A DNA stretch of 64,000 nucleotides from NCBI RefSeq assembly GCF_021278965.1, contig NZ_CP065589.1, positions 5,293,259 to 5,357,258 of the forward strand, in the 5' to 3' direction. This document shows positions 17,719 through 26,053 of this stretch, one piece after another (position 1 is the stretch's first letter; the number at the start of each line of letters is the position of its first letter). The notes beneath the pieces are model-generated. The model saw only the letters and a list, made by a program, of their open reading frames with translations, was not told the DNA's origin and made no database searches. The position numbers and the translations under genes are program-made. This DNA comes from Chryseobacterium capnotolerans. Its GTDB lineage: Bacteria; Bacteroidota; Bacteroidia; Flavobacteriales; Weeksellaceae.

Positions 17719-18714
17719 TCAGATTGCTTTTCTCAGTTTTTTATAGAAAGCTTCTTCTAAATCTGCAATATGAAGCATTGTTTTTGATAAAGTGTTGTAG
17801 ATATCGCTCTTAGCATTTCTGTTTTTGTAAACTCTGGCAATATCTACTGCAAAATCTCTCCAAAGGTCACCAATGGAGGTAATTTCCTTTGAAAGTTCTT
17901 TTAATTCGTCATTTTTAAGGATAACTGCTGCTTCCTGAAGAAAGGCTCCATAGATAAACCTGAAGCCTCCGCCTCCTGTTCCGATTTCTTCCTGCATTCT
18001 GATTAATTGGCCCAGATAATGGTTGGTTACTTTTGTTCCTTTCTTCTCTGCCCATTTCGGGATACTTTTAGCAACCCATCTCATCGCTTTTACTCCAATT
18101 AATGGTACAGGAGCCAGCATATTTTTACAGGTATCTTTAATTCCTTTTTTAATCGCTTCTTCCAGATGAATATCTTCCGGAATATAAATAGGATAGTACA
18201 TATGTCCTTTTGGAGGAAGTGCCCCTTTAGCATATCTTACCTTTTCCAGTTCAGCTTCTGTAAGTGTTGTGGTGTAATCCATTACCGGATCACTGATCAG
18301 GAATTTTCCGTCTTCTTTCCCATATACCACAAGATTGTGGGCATTGAAGTGGAATTTATATTCTTCCGGGAAATAGGTAAGGTTGAAAACACCTACCTGA
18401 AGTCCTGTAGGGATATTTTGTTCTAAGTTTCTCTCCAGTGCTTTTTGAGCATCCAGAGGGTTGGAAAACTTTTCTCTTTTGATTTTAATGCCTAATCTCT
18501 TTGCTGCTTTACTGAAAATAGCACCCGGCATCGGACGATAGCTGAAGCCCGGAGCAAAATTCACCTTTAAAAAGGGAAGGTACACGAAAAACAATCCTGA
18601 ACCAATCCCGAAGATCATAGGTTCGCTTAGTTTCAGTCCTCTGTTAAGCAGTAGATTAGAAGCAACACCGTTTTCGCAATGCGCCGTCTGATGGTGTTCA
18701 AAGTTTAATTTCAT
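17719..18714 (-). CDS. BtrH-like acyltransferase domain protein
   Basis: The 331-residue protein starts with HHQTAHCENGVASNLLLNRG, where Cys13 matches the conserved N-terminal Cys of BtrH-type domains, followed by FGIGSGLFFVY. A papain-like fold with His in FHFNAHNLVVYG and Asp in LISDP would complete a Cys-His-Asp triad. BtrH moves an acyl group from an acyl carrier protein to an aminoglycoside amine in butirosin biosynthesis. By analogy this protein could move the aryl polyene from ACP to the hydroxyl of the dialkylresorcinol, making the flexirubin ester. That is inference, but the gene sits between the ACP/ketosynthase genes and darB/darA. Confidence 0.8.
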   Translation of the reverse strand: MKLNFEHHQTAHCENGVASNLLLNRGLKLSEPMIFGIGSGLFFVYLPFLKVNFAPGFSYRPMPGAIFSKAAKRLGIKIKREKFSNPLDAQKALERNLEQNIPTGLQVGVFNLTYFPEEYKFHFNAHNLVVYGKEDGKFLISDPVMDYTTTLTEAELEKVRYAKGALPPKGHMYYPIYIPEDIHLEEAIKKGIKDTCKNMLAPVPLIGVKAMRWVAKSIPKWAEKKGTKVTNHYLGQLIRMQEEIGTGGGGFRFIYGAFLQEAAVILKNDELKELSKEITSIGDLWRDFAVDIARVYKNRNAKSDIYNTLSKTMLHIADLEEAFYKKLRKAI

Positions 18715-18765
18715 TTGCAGTTTGTATCTTTTTCATAGGTAAATAAAATGGATGCCCCACTTTAT

Positions 18766-19170
18766 TTATTTCCCGTCGAAGTTTTTTAGTTCATTCACTG
18801 AAATTCCGAATGCATCGGCATATTTTTTCAGTGCAGTTTCGCTTAGTGTTTTAAATACTTTGGGTTTAAAATGTCTTTTTACCCTCCATTGCCACATTCC
18901 TACATAAGAAGCTAGTACTCCCAGATCCATTTTATTCAGTTCCATAAAATAAACGATAGGGCTTACGATAGTATTGGCAACGTTTTGCTTTGCTTCTTCA
19001 ATTCTCTCATAAATCAATTCCATGGATTCATCTAAAGCAGCTTTTTTTGCATCCCAGCCGGTACTGTTGGCGGTGGTATAATTATCATTTTCATCCGTTA
19101 CATACAGTACTTCTGTCATGTTGGCGGATTTCAGATTACTTTCGTCTTGAGGTAGGTCTTGTTTTTTCAT
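18766..19170 (-). CDS. Conserved small protein of the flexirubin cluster, possible HTH C-terminus
   Basis: I do not recognise a named family. The 134-residue protein has no signal peptide or membrane segment. Its C-terminal 50 residues (LGVLASYVGMWQWRVKRHF, then LSETALKKYADAFGISVNEL) have the helix spacing of an XRE-type helix-turn-helix, with the final helices most similar. The middle part is a charged helix (ESMELIYERIEEAKQNVANT). As the first gene of this minus-strand block it could be a regulator or a scaffold protein; neither is shown. The BtrH-like gene starts 51 bases downstream. Confidence 0.6.
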   Translation of the reverse strand: MKKQDLPQDESNLKSANMTEVLYVTDENDNYTTANSTGWDAKKAALDESMELIYERIEEAKQNVANTIVSPIVYFMELNKMDLGVLASYVGMWQWRVKRHFKPKVFKTLSETALKKYADAFGISVNELKNFDGK

Positions 19171-19591
19171 CTGAATAATGTTTAATTTTTAGATTCCAGA
19201 TGAACTTTATTTCATCTGTTCTAGACTTTTTTAATCAGGTGGCTAAAATAGTGAAAATACATAATATGAAAATTAAGCCTTCTTTGGATGGAAGATTGTT
19301 GTGGAATAGCAGTTATATCAGGTTTTTTCATTTGCATTTTTATGATAAGGCTGATGATTATATTTCTCCGTTTGATAAGGGTAACATTGATAGATATCTT
19401 TTCCTTTGACTCGTAGGATTACAAATAATCTTCGTTTTCCTCAGTTTTTAATTCAGATATGTTTAACTATTTTGATGTAATGAAATCTTAAAGAATACTG
19501 TTCATACTTATGATGGAAGGCTGTAACAAGTAAGTCCTATGATAAGACTAATGGATTAGAAATTTGATTATAAAATTATTAAATAACCACT
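19171..19591. other. Divergent intergenic region (421 bases)
   Basis: This AT-rich gap lies between divergently transcribed genes and should hold both promoters. A plus-strand frame of 69 codons (19200-19409) has no recognisable product and was not accepted as a gene. I see no clear hairpin terminator or repeat here. Confidence 0.4.
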
Positions 19592-22504
19592 ATGAAGAAA
19601 TTTTTTATTTCTGTTTCGCTTTTCTGCATGCTTAGTGCTATGGCTCAGAAATTCGATACTCAAAAACTAACAGATGCCCAAGGGTATACGTATGAAACGG
19701 TAAAAAATGACCGTGCCGGGGTAAGAGTTTATACCCTGAAAAACGGATTAAAGGTTTATCTTGCTAAAAATGAAGATGCCCCGAGAATTCAGACTTATAT
19801 TCCGGTGAGAACGGGATCTAATAACGACCCAAGTGATAATACGGGATTGGCTCACTACCTGGAGCATATGGTTTTCAAAGGAACGTCACATTTGGGAACT
19901 CAGGATTGGGCAAAAGAAAAAGCTTTATTACAACAGATCTCTGATCTTTATGAGCAGCATAAGGCTGAAAAGGATCCTGCGAAGAAAAAGGAGCTTTACA
20001 AAAAGATTGATGAGGTATCTCAGGAAGCTTCAAAATTTGCGATCGCGAATGAATATGATAAAGCAATCTCTTCCTTGGGAGCAACAGGAACAAATGCTCA
20101 CACATGGCTGGATGAAACGGTTTACAAAAACAATATTCCATCCAATGAACTTGAAAAATGGTTAAGAGTTGAAAAGGAACGTTTTTCAGAATTAGTACTT
20201 CGTCTTTTCCACACAGAACTAGAAGCAGTGTATGAAGAATACAACAGAGCGCAGGATAACGACGGACGTTTGGTAAACTATGCTTTGATGGAAGCGCTTT
20301 TCCCAAAACACCCGAACGGACAGCAAACTACAATTGGTACTTCTGAACACTTGAAGAGTCCTTCAATGGTAGCCATTCACAAGTATTTTGATACCTATTA
20401 TGTGCCTAATAATATGGCGGTAGTATTGGTTGGAGATCTTGATTTTGATAAAACTATAAAATTAGTTGATCAGTATTTCGGAGCTTTCAAATATAAGGAG
20501 CTTCCAATGAAAAAAATGGTAACAGAAGAGCCAATGACTCAGATTGTTTCCAGAACAGTAAAAAGCCCGTCTACACCAAGAATGACGATGGCATGGAGAA
20601 CAGATTCTTATGGAAGCCAGGAAGCTAGATTGGCAGATGTTGTTGCAGAGATTTTAAGCAACAGAGGAGATGCCGGTTTAATTGACCTTAATATTAATCA
20701 AAAACAGAAAACATTAGGAGCGGGAGCTTACGAATCTCCATTCAAAATGTATGGAACATTTGCATTAGTAGTAACTCCTAAGGATGGACAAAGCTTTGAT
20801 GAAGCTAAAAAGTTATTGCTGGACCAGCTTGACCTTGTTAAAAAAGGACAGTTCCCGGACTGGATGCTGAAGGCTATCGTCAATGATAAAAAAGTTCAGC
20901 GCATGAAAGGCTGGGAAACGGCTGATGGTTTGGCTACCGAGCTTTATGATTCTTATATCAAAGGTAGAACCTGGGAACAGGAGCTGGACGAAATCAACCA
21001 ATATGAAAAGATCACTAAGGCTGATGTAGTAAAATTTGCTAATGAGTTCTTTAAGAATAACTATGTAGTCGTTTACAAAGAAAAAGGAGTGAATGATAAA
21101 CTTGTTCGTGTAGAAAATCCGGGAATTACTCCTATTAAGCTGAACAGAGAGGCTCAATCTCCTTTCCTTAAAGATATTTTAAACACTAAAGTCGCTGAAA
21201 TCAAACCAGAGTTTATCGATTATAAAACGGCTATTCAGACTTCAAAGATAAAAGATAAAACAGTAAGCTTTGTAAAAAATAAATACAATGAAATTGCCCA
21301 GGTAAGCTATGTTTTCCCTTTTGGAACAGATCATGATAAAGAACTTTCTTTAGCGGGAACACTTTTCGAATACCTTGGAACAGATCAATATACTCCGGAG
21401 CAGTTGAAGGAAGAATTCTATAAGTTAGGAATCTCTTACAGTTTCAGAACTTCTAATGATCAGACTACGGTTACTTTATCAGGGCTTGAAAGCAATATGA
21501 AGAAAGGAGTGGAGTTAATGAATCACTGGATGACAAACGTAAAAGCAGATCAAGCGATTTACAGTCAAACTGTAAAAACAATTCTTGAAGCCAGAGAAGT
21601 TGCTAAAAAAGATAAAGTAAAAATTATGGGAGCACTTTCCAACTATGCAAAATATGGAAAAGATTCAAGAATGACGGATGTTATTTCTAAAGCTCGCCTG
21701 GAAAGCATTGATGCTGCAGAATTAATGAAAAAGATAAAAACACTGAACCAATATCCTTATGAGGTTCTTTTATATGGACAGGATCAGGCGGGAATGGAAA
21801 AAGCTGTACAGCCTTATATTGTAAACGCTAGCCTGCAACCTGCAAAAGCTAAGGAATATGCAGAGCCTGCAACAACAGGAAAGGTTTATTTCACAAATTA
21901 TGACATGGTACAGATGGAAATGGCAAAAGTAGCGAAAGGAAGCACTGTAAACCTAAGCAACTTCGGAAAGTCAAATGTATTCAATGAATATTTTGGAAGA
22001 GGACTATCATCTATTGTTTTCCAGGAGATCAGAGAAAGTAAGTCTCTAGCTTATTCTGCCTATGTTTCTTATGCAAATGCCTCAGAAAAAGGTCATGCGA
22101 ACTATATCACGAATTATATTGGAACGCAGGCGAATAAACTTCCATTAGCTGTAAGTGCTATGAGTGAACTAATGGCTGAGTTACCACAAATTCCGACACA
22201 GTTTGAAAATGCAAGAGGTTCAGCATTAAAGCAAATTGCATCTAACAGAATCAACAGGACTAATATCTTCTTTAGTCAATTAGCCCTGAAAAAGCTAGGT
22301 GTTGATTATGACCTTAGAAAAGATACGTATGCTGAGATCCAAGGATTGACCCTGCCACAGTTGACAGGATTCTATAACACAGAGGTAAAACCTGTACAGT
22401 ATAATACCGCAATTATCGGTAAAAAAGAAAACCTGAATATGGAATCGATCAATAAAATGGGACAATTCCAGGAGGTATCGCTTGAAGAAATCTTCGGATA
22501 CTAA
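19592..22504 (+). CDS. M16 family (pitrilysin-like) zinc metallopeptidase, two-lobed, secreted
   Basis: The 970-residue protein has a signal peptide (residues 1-18, ending SAMAQ). Its N-terminal lobe carries the inverted zinc motif HYLEH (His88, Glu91, His92), and the third ligand is probably the Glu in ELEAVYEEYNR near 210. A second, inactive M16 lobe follows from about 540, with the R/Y substrate-binding pattern near the C-terminus (YFGRGLSSIVFQEIRESKSLAYSAYVS). The length is typical of full two-lobe enzymes. It degrades peptides in the periplasm or at the surface. It has its own terminator, lies on the strand opposite to the pigment genes, and is probably an unrelated gene within the cluster. 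Confidence 0.92.
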   Translation: MKKFFISVSLFCMLSAMAQKFDTQKLTDAQGYTYETVKNDRAGVRVYTLKNGLKVYLAKNEDAPRIQTYIPVRTGSNNDPSDNTGLAHYLEHMVFKGTSHLGTQDWAKEKALLQQISDLYEQHKAEKDPAKKKELYKKIDEVSQEASKFAIANEYDKAISSLGATGTNAHTWLDETVYKNNIPSNELEKWLRVEKERFSELVLRLFHTELEAVYEEYNRAQDNDGRLVNYALMEALFPKHPNGQQTTIGTSEHLKSPSMVAIHKYFDTYYVPNNMAVVLVGDLDFDKTIKLVDQYFGAFKYKELPMKKMVTEEPMTQIVSRTVKSPSTPRMTMAWRTDSYGSQEARLADVVAEILSNRGDAGLIDLNINQKQKTLGAGAYESPFKMYGTFALVVTPKDGQSFDEAKKLLLDQLDLVKKGQFPDWMLKAIVNDKKVQRMKGWETADGLATELYDSYIKGRTWEQELDEINQYEKITKADVVKFANEFFKNNYVVVYKEKGVNDKLVRVENPGITPIKLNREAQSPFLKDILNTKVAEIKPEFIDYKTAIQTSKIKDKTVSFVKNKYNEIAQVSYVFPFGTDHDKELSLAGTLFEYLGTDQYTPEQLKEEFYKLGISYSFRTSNDQTTVTLSGLESNMKKGVELMNHWMTNVKADQAIYSQTVKTILEAREVAKKDKVKIMGALSNYAKYGKDSRMTDVISKARLESIDAAELMKKIKTLNQYPYEVLLYGQDQAGMEKAVQPYIVNASLQPAKAKEYAEPATTGKVYFTNYDMVQMEMAKVAKGSTVNLSNFGKSNVFNEYFGRGLSSIVFQEIRESKSLAYSAYVSYANASEKGHANYITNYIGTQANKLPLAVSAMSELMAELPQIPTQFENARGSALKQIASNRINRTNIFFSQLALKKLGVDYDLRKDTYAEIQGLTLPQLTGFYNTEVKPVQYNTAIIGKKENLNMESINKMGQFQEVSLEEIFGY

Positions 22505-22526
22505 TATTTTAGTTTTAATAATAGGT

Positions 22527-22555
22527 AAAGTGGAGCAGAAATGTTCCACTTTTTT
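22527..22555 (+). terminator. Rho-independent terminator after the M16 peptidase gene
   Basis: Stem AAAGTGGAGC / GTTCCACTTT (one G-U pair) with loop AGAAAT is followed by T residues, 23 bases after the stop codon. Confidence 0.85.
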
Positions 22556-22585
22556 GTTTAAATAAAGTATTTGTTTGATAATGAG

Positions 22586-22621
22586 TGTTCCACGGAATTG
22601 AAGAATGTTTCACGTGAAATA
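22586..22621. promoter_or_regulatory. parS-like palindrome with adjacent half site
   Basis: TGTTTCACGTGAAATA at 22606-22621 matches the widespread ParB-binding parS consensus TGTTTCACGTGAAACA at 15 of 16 positions. A second partial copy, TGTTCCACG, begins exactly 20 bases upstream at 22586. The palindrome extends outward (AGAAT...ATTCT) and is followed by eight T, so a weak terminator or a regulator-binding site is the main alternative. Confidence 0.45.
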
Positions 22622-22749
22622 TTCTGTTTTTTTTAGATAAATGTCACAAATAACTCCACAAATATTCACAATGATCTGTAATGTTTTCAGTGACTATTTT
22701 TATAACGCAAGGTTCACAAAAGGATTATTAATTGTGAATATTTTTCGAT

Positions 22750-22940
22750 CGCAAAGGCGTTTCACTCAGCAAGAGAAGATATTTGATAAAATTGGTGTTT
22801 TCTAATTCAATAGAGGTGGGCTTTAGTCCGCCTAAATAAATCATAAAACTCATCTGGCTTTAGCCGAAACTTAATACCGAATATAAATAACATCTATGTA
22901 AAAATAGTTAGCAGCCTTAGCTAAGTGAAACGCCTTTGCG
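22750..22940. repeat. Intergenic inverted-repeat element
   Basis: The arms CGCAAAGGCGTTTCACTCAG (from 22750) and its near-perfect reverse complement ending CGCCTTTGCG (at 22940) enclose about 140 bases. These include a second palindromic motif family (GGCTTTAGTCCGCC and TGGCTTTAGCC). The arms recur in degenerate form at 10890-10958. The 570-base gap 22505-23074 has no convincing ORF. Confidence 0.7.
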
Positions 22941-23020
22941 AACTTTAAAATAATAGGAATAAACATTTCCTTGGCGATCATAGCGTTAAAAATAACAACA
23001 TCCAACCTATGTAATCATCA

Positions 23021-23067
23021 AAAAGACAAAAAAGCTGCACAAAACGTACAGCTTTTATAGTCTTTTT
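23021..23067 (-). terminator. Terminator at the end of the darA-darB-dehydratase block
   Basis: The hairpin AAAAGCTG / CAGCTTTT with an 11-base loop, extended by A-rich and T-rich flanks (AAAAGAC and GTCTTTTT), lies just past the stop of the minus-strand dehydratase gene. It could work in both directions. Confidence 0.75.
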
Positions 23068-23074
23068 CTTTCTT

Positions 23075-23518
23075 TTACGATTTTACCTCCTGAATAAACA
23101 GGTTTATCTCTGCTCTGATCAACAATTCTTCGTTGTTGAAGGTTTCACAGAAAATGTGGCAGATATTTTCAAACTGGGAAATCAGTGATGCTTTTGAAAT
23201 GATTTTGTCATTTACTTTGGGAAGTCCGAAGATCTCAATCTTTTTGATATTGGTGATAAAACCTATCACTTTGGTATCTGCTTCCGGATTTTCGAAGAAG
23301 CTTTGTCCAAGGATGGATGAGCAGGTCTGTGCCAGGTTTTCAATTAATCCGGCTTCAGCCAATTCATTGTTATGTACAAAGATGTTGTCTTCTTTTATTT
23401 CAAAGGAAGTCACTACTTTTTCCTTAGTCAGTTCCAGGATATAGTCTGCCATCAGCATCGGTTCACGATGAGGTAAAAAGTTGTGTATATTGATGATATT
23501 TTCTTCCCTGATTTCCAT
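23075..23518 (-). CDS. ApeI/FabZ-like hotdog dehydratase homologue (second of a tandem pair)
   Basis: The 147-residue protein has the ApeI/FabZ-like opening INIHNFLPHREPMLMADYILEL, then SFEIKEDNIFVHNNELAEAGLIENLAQ, matching the hotdog core with the central helix AGLIENLAQTCSS. It is paralogous to the gene immediately upstream (shared FEIKEDN(I/L)FVH and GLIE motifs). The pair may act as a heterodimer in dehydrating hydroxyacyl-ACP, or one may be a non-catalytic partner. It begins 7 bases after the preceding stop and ends the block. Confidence 0.75.
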   Translation of the reverse strand: MEIREENIINIHNFLPHREPMLMADYILELTKEKVVTSFEIKEDNIFVHNNELAEAGLIENLAQTCSSILGQSFFENPEADTKVIGFITNIKKIEIFGLPKVNDKIISKASLISQFENICHIFCETFNNEELLIRAEINLFIQEVKS

Positions 23519-23525
23519 TTAAAAG

Positions 23526-23957
23526 TTATTTTACAGCAGTTTTCATTTGAGATTTTGCAATCACTTCACCATTTAATTTGGTAACAATGTCTACAAGGGT
23601 TACTCCCATTACTTCATTGAGGATGGTTACCTCAGATTTCAGTTGATCTCCAACTTTAGGCAATACTTCAGCTTCAAAGGATTTGATAGCTCCAATATAT
23701 CCTGTAGGAGCATCTTTTCCAAGCAAATAATACTTGTACCCTGTGTGAAGTGCTACACTTTGTGCCTGATGTTCAATAAGCCCGGAAGCCTGAAAAGATC
23801 CTTCATGAACAAAAAGGTTATCTTCTTTTATTTCAAATCCGGAAATAAGATGGCTTTCTGAGTATTCTGATAACTCATGTACCATTACAAACGGAGCACG
23901 TTGCGGAATAAGACTTTGTACAAAATCTTTATCGGATGTTGGCAGTCTGTTTTCCAT
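23526..23957 (-). CDS. ApeI/FabZ-like hotdog dehydratase homologue (first of a tandem pair)
   Basis: The 143-residue protein contains FVQSLIPQRAPFVMVHELSEY and GFEIKEDNLFVHEGSFQASG followed by LIEHQAQSVALHTGY, which is the 3-hydroxyacyl-ACP dehydratase hotdog pattern. The start ATG at 23957 overlaps the stop of darB by one base (TAATG), so translation is probably coupled; an upstream alternative start would lie inside darB. Its place directly after darB suggests a role in dialkylresorcinol or polyene chain dehydration. Confidence 0.78.
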   Translation of the reverse strand: MENRLPTSDKDFVQSLIPQRAPFVMVHELSEYSESHLISGFEIKEDNLFVHEGSFQASGLIEHQAQSVALHTGYKYYLLGKDAPTGYIGAIKSFEAEVLPKVGDQLKSEVTILNEVMGVTLVDIVTKLNGEVIAKSQMKTAVK

Positions 23958-25096
23958 TAGCAGACTGTTAATAATGAGCAAGAATAAGCGAATCTTCCAC
24001 TCTCAGGAACACAAAGAAGTACTTTTTCTCCTTTTTTCAATGTTCCGGAGTTCATAAGTTCCTCTAATGCTACGAAGATAGATCCGGCACCGATGTTTCC
24101 AATATCAGAAAGGTTATAGAACCATTTTTCAGCAGGGAAATCCATACCTTTTTTAGCGAATTCCTCTTTTAAACCATCTTTGAAATAGCCTGAAGAGATG
24201 TGAGCCAATACATGGTCAATTTTTTCAGGATCCAGATTATGTTTATCAAAAGAAGCTCTTAAACTTTCCGCACCTTTTACCAGGATATATTTATCAAGAA
24301 TTTTAGTGTCTTGCTTGATGGCAAAGATAGAATCCTTCAACCATGAATCAGAGGGATAATCTGCCCATGATTTTAAGCTTCCGTCTTCCTGCTTTTCACA
24401 TCCTGCATACATGCATGCTTCAATCTCGTGAGCGTAAGAATAGAAATCAATAAATTCCACTCTTAAAGAGATCCCATTTTCTCTGGGTTTATTTTGTAGG
24501 AGGAAAGCGCCTGCACCATCAGAAAGCATCCATCTAAGGAACTCTCTTTTGAAAGCAATAATTGGTCTTTCTTCTAATAATTTTAAGTTTTCAGCTTCAT
24601 GGTTGAACTTATCGGCTGTCATCCATGCAGACATTCTTTCAGAACCTGCACATACGGCACTTTCCTGTACTCCGGCTCTTACGGAAAGGAAGCCATAGTT
24701 AAGAGCATTCATTCCTGAATTACAAAGTCCGGTTGCAGTATTGATTTCAATAGATTTTCCAATGTTCAGTTCACCATGAACCATAGAGGCGTGTGAAGGC
24801 TGGATCTGATCCGGAGAAGTAGTTCCTACAGATAATAACTTCATATCTTCCTTTTTGAAATTCTCATCAAAAAGTCCTTCAATGGCTTTTGCTGTAAGCT
24901 GAGCATTGGTATGTGTAGGATTTCCTTCTTTATCTAAAGCGTAATATCTTGTAGTGATTTTATTATTTCTTAAAATAAGTGATCTGGCTTTAGAAGGTGC
25001 GTCATTGATAAGCCCCAGATATGTTTCCATTTCATCATTTGCTACCGGTGCATTAGGTAAAAATTTTGAAGCTTTTGTTATAAATACGTCGTACAT
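23957..25096 (-). CDS. darB: DarB-type 3-oxoacyl-ACP synthase III (dialkylresorcinol ketosynthase)
   Basis: The 379-residue protein is a KAS III homologue: Cys125 in NTATGLCNSGMNAL, His in HVLAHISSGYF, and Asn in YNLSDIGNIGAGS complete the catalytic set. DarB condenses two acyl chains to a cyclohexanedione, the precursor of dialkylresorcinol (family knowledge). The next gene upstream in the operon is the flavodoxin-like DarA, matching the known darA-darB pairing. The gap to the upstream stop is 6 bases. Confidence 0.9.
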   Translation of the reverse strand: MYDVFITKASKFLPNAPVANDEMETYLGLINDAPSKARSLILRNNKITTRYYALDKEGNPTHTNAQLTAKAIEGLFDENFKKEDMKLLSVGTTSPDQIQPSHASMVHGELNIGKSIEINTATGLCNSGMNALNYGFLSVRAGVQESAVCAGSERMSAWMTADKFNHEAENLKLLEERPIIAFKREFLRWMLSDGAGAFLLQNKPRENGISLRVEFIDFYSYAHEIEACMYAGCEKQEDGSLKSWADYPSDSWLKDSIFAIKQDTKILDKYILVKGAESLRASFDKHNLDPEKIDHVLAHISSGYFKDGLKEEFAKKGMDFPAEKWFYNLSDIGNIGAGSIFVALEELMNSGTLKKGEKVLLCVPESGRFAYSCSLLTVC

Positions 25097-25102
25097 TCTA
25101 TT

Positions 25103-26011
25103 TTAAATTAATTCCTTGTAAATATCTTTTTGTTTTTGTCTTTTAAACCAAAATATAGGGGTTGTAAGCAGGTGTAACACCAAAACGACAGGTGAGATAA
25201 TCCATATCGCTGCCATCAAATATACCTTAAAGAATTTTATCAGCAATGGACGTTTCTCTTTTTTCTTGATAATCAGATGAGACCATACTGTGAAAATCTT
25301 GTTCCCTACCTTTTCTACACGCACTAAAAACGGGCGGATTTCGATGGCACCATTTTTTACAAGATCCGGTTGTAAATTTTCCAGATGATTGTTTTTAAAA
25401 TGCTTTTCGATGATTTCGCCATATTTTACAGAACCTGTAATTTCTTCATCTGAAACTCCTGCTGCCGGAAGCATACCGGATTTTCCCTTCTGACCTGTTG
25501 TCAGCCATCGAAGAATGGTCAAAACACTGGTGTAGTTGTCATGTCTGTCTACCAAAGCGATGTTTCCAACAAGTTGGGCTTTAAGATCTCTTAAATATAC
25601 TTTCAGTTTTTCCTGAGAAAGCATCCACATGTTTCTTGTTCCGGAAATGGTGACTACAGGAGTGTCTTTTAAGATCTGCTCTGCATAGCCGCTCTTCAAA
25701 AATGAAATAATCGGGATAGAGGGTGTGAGATACCATACCTGATATCCGAACAGGATGAGGTCATACTTCCTGTTCAGTATTTCTTCTGAAGGGGGTACAA
25801 TTTCCTTAGGTATTTGTAAATAAGATTCCGGAAAAGTGTTGAAAAAAACATCACTCTGCCAAGGAAAAGGGAAGTCTTCCTTTAATTTAATATTATAATA
25901 GGTAATATCATATTCTTCCTTTTTGGCTTCAAAAGGCTTGGCAATATTTCTCACAATATCCTCCAGCTGGCCGGTTTGAGAATAATATATGACAAGTATA
26001 TTTTTTTTCAT
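25103..26011 (-). CDS. darA: DarA-type flavodoxin-fold aromatising enzyme
   Basis: The 302-residue protein begins with a flavodoxin-like FMN-binding segment, ILVIYYSQTGQLEDIVRNI, and continues DLILFGYQVWYLTPSIPI. Near the C-terminus a hydrophobic stretch (VYLMAAIWIISPVVLVLHLL) suggests membrane association. Homologues beside darB are called DarA and are needed to convert the cyclohexanedione to the aromatic dialkylresorcinol. The name is based on fold and neighbour. It starts 42 bases after the stop of the giant upstream gene and is followed 6 bases later by darB. Confidence 0.85.
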   Translation of the reverse strand: MKKNILVIYYSQTGQLEDIVRNIAKPFEAKKEEYDITYYNIKLKEDFPFPWQSDVFFNTFPESYLQIPKEIVPPSEEILNRKYDLILFGYQVWYLTPSIPIISFLKSGYAEQILKDTPVVTISGTRNMWMLSQEKLKVYLRDLKAQLVGNIALVDRHDNYTSVLTILRWLTTGQKGKSGMLPAAGVSDEEITGSVKYGEIIEKHFKNNHLENLQPDLVKNGAIEIRPFLVRVEKVGNKIFTVWSHLIIKKKEKRPLLIKFFKVYLMAAIWIISPVVLVLHLLTTPIFWFKRQKQKDIYKELI

Positions 26012-26053
26012 GGAATCTTTTTAGTGTTTACAAAAATATGTTTTTCATATTTA

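Noticed and set aside
19200..19409. Possible 69-codon gene in the divergent gap
   Set aside because: No recognisable motif, no signal peptide, and it would overlap the promoter region needed by both flanking genes.
22505..23074. Insertion sequence or CRISPR array in the repeat-rich gap
   Set aside because: There is no transposase frame and no regular direct-repeat/spacer spacing; the signals are inverted palindromes.
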